Source of the DNA: Streptomyces sp. CBMA156
GTDB lineage: Bacteria > Actinomycetota > Actinomycetes > Streptomycetales > Streptomycetaceae
Assembly: GCF_014596515.1 (NCBI RefSeq)
Contig: NZ_MSJQ01000143.1
Span: forward strand, 1 to 45,735
Direction of reading: 5' to 3'
DNA length: 45,735 bases
The notes under the pieces are model-generated. The model ran no database searches. It worked only from the letters and a program-made list of their open reading frames with translations, and was not told where the DNA came from. Position 1 is the stretch's first letter, and each line of letters opens with the position of its first letter. The position numbers and the translations under genes are program-made. Shown one piece after another: positions 42,562-45,735 of this stretch.

Positions 42562-45243
42562 ATGAGTAGCCTCTTTGACGACCTTCCGCTCCCCGGCTTC
42601 GAGGCACCCGCCGCCGGGTCGAAGCAGCCCGCCGCACCCGCCGAGGAGGAGCCTCCGCCGTACGAGGACGACGTCCCGTACGACGCGTACGAGGAGTCCA
42701 TCCCGGAGGGGCTGTTCCGGACCGACCACGCCGCCGAGACCGAGCGGGACGCCTGGTACCGCAACGGTGCCGCGCGGACGGCGGTGGATCCGGCGCAGCT
42801 GCTGGAGGGGATGAACGACCCGCAGCGCGAGGCGGTGCTGCACGCGGGCTCACCGCTGCTGATCGTGGCCGGTGCCGGCTCGGGCAAGACCCGGGTGCTG
42901 ACCCACCGGATCGCCTACCTGCTGGGTGCCCGCGGCGTGCAGCCGGGCGAGATCCTGGCGATCACCTTCACCAACAAGGCCGCCGGCGAGATGCGCGAGC
43001 GCGTCGAGGCGCTGGTCGGCCCGCGCGCCCGGGCGATGTGGGTCTCCACCTTCCACAGCGCCTGCGTGCGCATCCTGCGCCGCGAGTCCAAGCAGCTGGG
43101 CTTCACCTCCAGCTTCTCGATCTACGACTCGTCCGACTCGCAGCGGCTGATGTCGCTGGTCTGCCGCGACCTCGACCTGGACCCGAAGCAGTTCCCGCCG
43201 AAGTCCTTCACGGCGAAGGTCAGCAACCTCAAGAACGAGCTGATCGACGAGGAGACCTTCGCCGACCAGGCCGCCAACCCGACGGAGAAGAAGCTCGCCG
43301 AGGCGTACGCGCTCTACCAGCGGCGGCTGCGCGAGGCCAACGCGCTGGACTTCGACGACATCATCATGACGACGGTGAACCTGCTCCAGGCCTTCCCCGA
43401 CGTCGCCGAGCACTACCGGCGCCGGTTCCGGCACATCCTGGTCGACGAGTACCAGGACACCAACCACGCCCAGTACATGCTGGTCCGGGAGCTGAGCGGG
43501 GGGTCGGTCGGGGCCGCGCCGAAGCGCACCGCGGACGGCGACTTCGTGAACCCGGCCGCCGGGCAGCTCGCCGAGGTGCCGCCGGCCGAGCTGTGCGTGG
43601 TCGGTGACGCGGACCAGTCGATCTACGCCTTCCGCGGCGCGACGATCCGCAACATCCTCCAGTTCGAGGAGGACTACCCGAACGCGACCACGATCCTGCT
43701 GGAGCAGAACTACCGCTCCACCCAGACCATCCTGAGCGCCGCCAACGCCGTCATCGAGCGCAACGCCAACCGCCGCGAGAAGAAGCTCTGGACGGCCGGG
43801 GACCACGGCGAGAAGGTCGTCGGCTACGTCGCGGACGACGAGCACGGCGAGGCCCAGTTCATCGCCGACGAGATCGACCGGCTCACCGACCGGGGCGAGA
43901 CCAAGCCCGGCGACGTCGCGATCTTCTACCGGACCAACGCCCAGTCCCGGGTGTTCGAGGAGGTGTTCATCCGGGTCGGCCTGCCGTACAAGGTGGTCGG
44001 CGGAGTGCGCTTCTACGAGCGCAAGGAGGTCAGGGACGTCCTGGCGTACCTGCGGGTGCTCTCCAACCCGGAGGACACCGTGCCGCTGCGCCGGATCCTC
44101 AACGTGCCCAAGCGCGGCATCGGTGAGCGGGCCGAGGCGATGGTCGACGCGCTGGCCGCGCGGGAGCGGATCTCCTTCGCCCAGGCGCTGGTGCGGGTCG
44201 ACGAGGCGTACGGGATGGCCGCGCGCTCCGCCAACGCGGTGAAGAAGTTCAACATCCTGATGGCCGGGCTGCGCCAGGTGGTCGAGTCGGGCGCCGGCCC
44301 GGCGGCGGTGCTGGAGGCCGTCCTGGAGGAGACCGGCTACCTGGCCGAGCTCCAGGCCTCCACCGACCCGCAGGACGAGACCCGGGTGGAGAACCTCCAG
44401 GAGCTGGCCTCCGTCGCCCTGGAGTACGAGCAGGACCCGGGCGAGCGGCCGGACGCCGGGGAGGAGGGCACGCCGCCGGTCGGCTCGCTGGCCGACTTCC
44501 TGGAGCGGGTCGCGCTGGTCGCCGACTCGGACCAGATCCCGGACGCGAAGCAGTACGGGACAGAAGGGGGAAGCCCGGACGCGAAGCAGTACGGGGCCGA
44601 GGGAGGCCCGGCCGAGGAGGAGCAGGGCGTCATCACGATGATGACCCTGCACACCGCGAAGGGCCTGGAGTTCCCGGTGGTCTTCCTGACCGGCATGGAG
44701 GACGGGATCTTCCCGCACATGCGGGCGCTCAACCAGGTCAAGGAGCTGGAGGAGGAGCGCCGCCTCGCGTACGTCGGGCTCACCCGGGCGCGCGAGCGGC
44801 TCTATCTGACCCGCTCGGTGCTGCGCAGCGCCTGGGGGCAGCCGGCCTACAACCCGGCCTCGCGGTTCCTGGAGGAGATCCCGGAGACGCTGGTGGAGTG
44901 GAAGCGCACCGGGGCCGCCCAGGCGCCGGTCCAGCGCGGTTACTCCTCGGGCTCGTCCTGGGGCAAGTCCTCGTCCGGGGGCGGGAGTTCGAGGAATTCC
45001 GGGTCGGCCTCGGCCGCGCCGAAGGCGGGCTGGGGGCAGTCCGCGCGGCGCGCCGGCAAGCCCGTCGTGGAGCGCGACGCCGTCTCGCTCGCGGTCGGCG
45101 ACCGGGTCACCCACGACAGCTTCGGGCTGGGCACGGTGGTCGGCGTCACGGGCTTCGGCGACCGGGCGCAGGCCACCGTCGACTTCGGCACCGAGGGGCG
45201 CAAGCAGCTGCTGCTGCGCTACGCGCCGGTGGAGAAGCTGTAG
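42562..45243 (+). CDS. pcrA: ATP-dependent DNA helicase PcrA/UvrD
   Basis: 893 residues from ATG 42562, somewhat longer than non-actinobacterial PcrA owing to an acidic N-terminal extension of about 75 residues and a short insertion. SF1A motifs: Q motif LNDPQREAVLH-like (GMNDPQREAV), Walker A AGAGSGKT, TFTNKAAGEMRERV, STFHSACVRILR, Walker B LVDEYQDTN, GDADQSIYAFRGA, LEQNYRST, MMTLHTAKGLEFPVVFLTGMEDGIFPH, and YVGLTRARERLYL. The C-terminus (GDRVTHDSFGLGTVVGVTG...LLLRYAPVEKL) is the PcrA tail that contacts RNA polymerase. Residues 660-682 hold a tandem duplication. It unwinds DNA in repair and replication-fork clearance. Confidence 0.97.
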   Translation: MSSLFDDLPLPGFEAPAAGSKQPAAPAEEEPPPYEDDVPYDAYEESIPEGLFRTDHAAETERDAWYRNGAARTAVDPAQLLEGMNDPQREAVLHAGSPLLIVAGAGSGKTRVLTHRIAYLLGARGVQPGEILAITFTNKAAGEMRERVEALVGPRARAMWVSTFHSACVRILRRESKQLGFTSSFSIYDSSDSQRLMSLVCRDLDLDPKQFPPKSFTAKVSNLKNELIDEETFADQAANPTEKKLAEAYALYQRRLREANALDFDDIIMTTVNLLQAFPDVAEHYRRRFRHILVDEYQDTNHAQYMLVRELSGGSVGAAPKRTADGDFVNPAAGQLAEVPPAELCVVGDADQSIYAFRGATIRNILQFEEDYPNATTILLEQNYRSTQTILSAANAVIERNANRREKKLWTAGDHGEKVVGYVADDEHGEAQFIADEIDRLTDRGETKPGDVAIFYRTNAQSRVFEEVFIRVGLPYKVVGGVRFYERKEVRDVLAYLRVLSNPEDTVPLRRILNVPKRGIGERAEAMVDALAARERISFAQALVRVDEAYGMAARSANAVKKFNILMAGLRQVVESGAGPAAVLEAVLEETGYLAELQASTDPQDETRVENLQELASVALEYEQDPGERPDAGEEGTPPVGSLADFLERVALVADSDQIPDAKQYGTEGGSPDAKQYGAEGGPAEEEQGVITMMTLHTAKGLEFPVVFLTGMEDGIFPHMRALNQVKELEEERRLAYVGLTRARERLYLTRSVLRSAWGQPAYNPASRFLEEIPETLVEWKRTGAAQAPVQRGYSSGSSWGKSSSGGGSSRNSGSASAAPKAGWGQSARRAGKPVVERDAVSLAVGDRVTHDSFGLGTVVGVTGFGDRAQATVDFGTEGRKQLLLRYAPVEKL

Positions 45244-45247
45244 GACC

Positions 45248-45735
45248 TCAGCGGGGGTCCAGTCCGTTCGAGAGGAACCAGGGCAGCGGGTCGACCGGCC
45301 CGCTGCCCTGCGGCCGGATCTCGAAGTGCAGGTGCGGGCCGGTGCTGTTGCCGCTGCTGCCGACGAAGGCGATCACGTCGCCCTGCTTCACCGGGCCCTT
45401 GCGCACCTTGTACGCCCGCAGGTGGCAGTACCAGGCCTCGGTGCCGTCGGGCATCTTGAGGATCGTCATGTAGCCGTAGAACGCGTTCCACTGGGTGCGG
45501 ACGGTGCCGTCGGTCACGGCGCGGACCTCGGAGCCGCCGTCCACCGGGAAGTCGATGCCGGTGTGCCGGTTGGCCCAGTGGGTGCCGGCCTCGCCGAACA
45601 GTTCGCCGAGGCCGTGCCGGGCGACCGGCATGACCACCGCGGGCCTGACCGGCTCGGGCGCCGGTTCGGGGGTGGGCTGCGCGGTGGGGGCCTCGGTGGG
45701 CTGGGTGCCGGCCAGCGGCTGCCGGGCGTCGCCGC
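45248..45735 (-). CDS. M23 family metallopeptidase, C-terminal part (cut by right edge)
   Basis: The frame is open through the right edge, so the start lies outside; the GTG at 45637 is internal. A Pro/Thr/Ala-rich linker (QPTEAPTAQPTPEPAPEPVRP) precedes the lysostaphin-type domain. HTGIDFPVDGG supplies the H-x3-D zinc ligands and HLHFEIRPQG the HxH ligand and catalytic His. YGYMTILKMPDGTEAWYCHL and VGSSGNSTGPHLHF are typical. It is a secreted peptidoglycan endopeptidase or a related wall-binding factor. Its stop is only 4 bases from the pcrA stop in convergent orientation. Confidence 0.92.
   Translation of the reverse strand, partial: GDARQPLAGTQPTEAPTAQPTPEPAPEPVRPAVVMPVARHGLGELFGEAGTHWANRHTGIDFPVDGGSEVRAVTDGTVRTQWNAFYGYMTILKMPDGTEAWYCHLRAYKVRKGPVKQGDVIAFVGSSGNSTGPHLHFEIRPQGSGPVDPLPWFLSNGLDPR

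Overview
The window looks like a chromosomal segment of a streptomycete (Streptomyces, Kitasatospora or a close relative). Base composition is very G+C-rich with G/C at third codon positions. It carries the sporulation genes whiD and bldM, a groES-groEL1 operon with CIRCE operators, several PASTA-less membrane Ser/Thr kinases and PspC-type proteins. The gene order groES-groEL1 / whiB3-type gene / ECF sigma factor / guaB / guaB3 resembles the groES-groEL1-whiB3-sigD-guaB2-guaB3 block of Mycobacterium tuberculosis. No rRNA, tRNA, CRISPR array, transposase or integrase was seen.

Region 1 (1-10.9 kb) is an accessory aromatic-catabolism island. It holds the end of an amidohydrolase, an aldo/keto reductase-like gene, an O-methyltransferase/SDR pair, a GntR-FCD regulator with its upstream alpha/beta hydrolase, and a four-gene operon: a FAH-RraA fusion, a DapA-family aldolase, an HpaE-type dehydrogenase and an HpaD-type extradiol dioxygenase. 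HpaD keeps every active-site residue I could place from homoprotocatechuate 2,3-dioxygenase, so the operon probably degrades 3,4-dihydroxyphenylacetate by meta cleavage. HpaF, HpaB and HpaC are absent from the window. Both divergent promoter regions carry TCGTAT-type sites that probably bind the GntR protein. The island ends in a MarR gene that has lost its stop codon and runs out of frame into a polysaccharide deacetylase gene that has lost its start and signal peptide. This looks like an insertion or deletion scar.

Region 2 (11.6-22.2 kb) is core chromosome: a THUMP-like methyltransferase, groES-groEL1 with two CIRCE elements around one promoter, a LysR regulator, whiD and bldM (divergent), an ECF sigma factor, guaB, and a GuaB3 protein without the catalytic cysteine.

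Region 3 (22.2-34.7 kb) contains a G-rich convergent intergenic region, a small membrane protein, and a Ser/Thr kinase cluster. The cluster has two active-looking receptor kinases with related extracellular domains, a membrane pseudokinase between them, and a PH/SHOCT protein. A succinate-semialdehyde-type dehydrogenase, a GMC flavoprotein and a zinc-ribbon multi-pass membrane protein follow.

Region 4 (34.7-45.7 kb) has a gene-free stretch of nearly 1 kb, guaA, a DoxX-Rieske fusion, a PspC protein with a small membrane partner, a divergent PspC-domain histidine kinase with its response regulator, the helicase gene pcrA, and the end of an M23 peptidase gene cut by the right edge. Nearly every convergent gene pair is separated by a strong GC hairpin.
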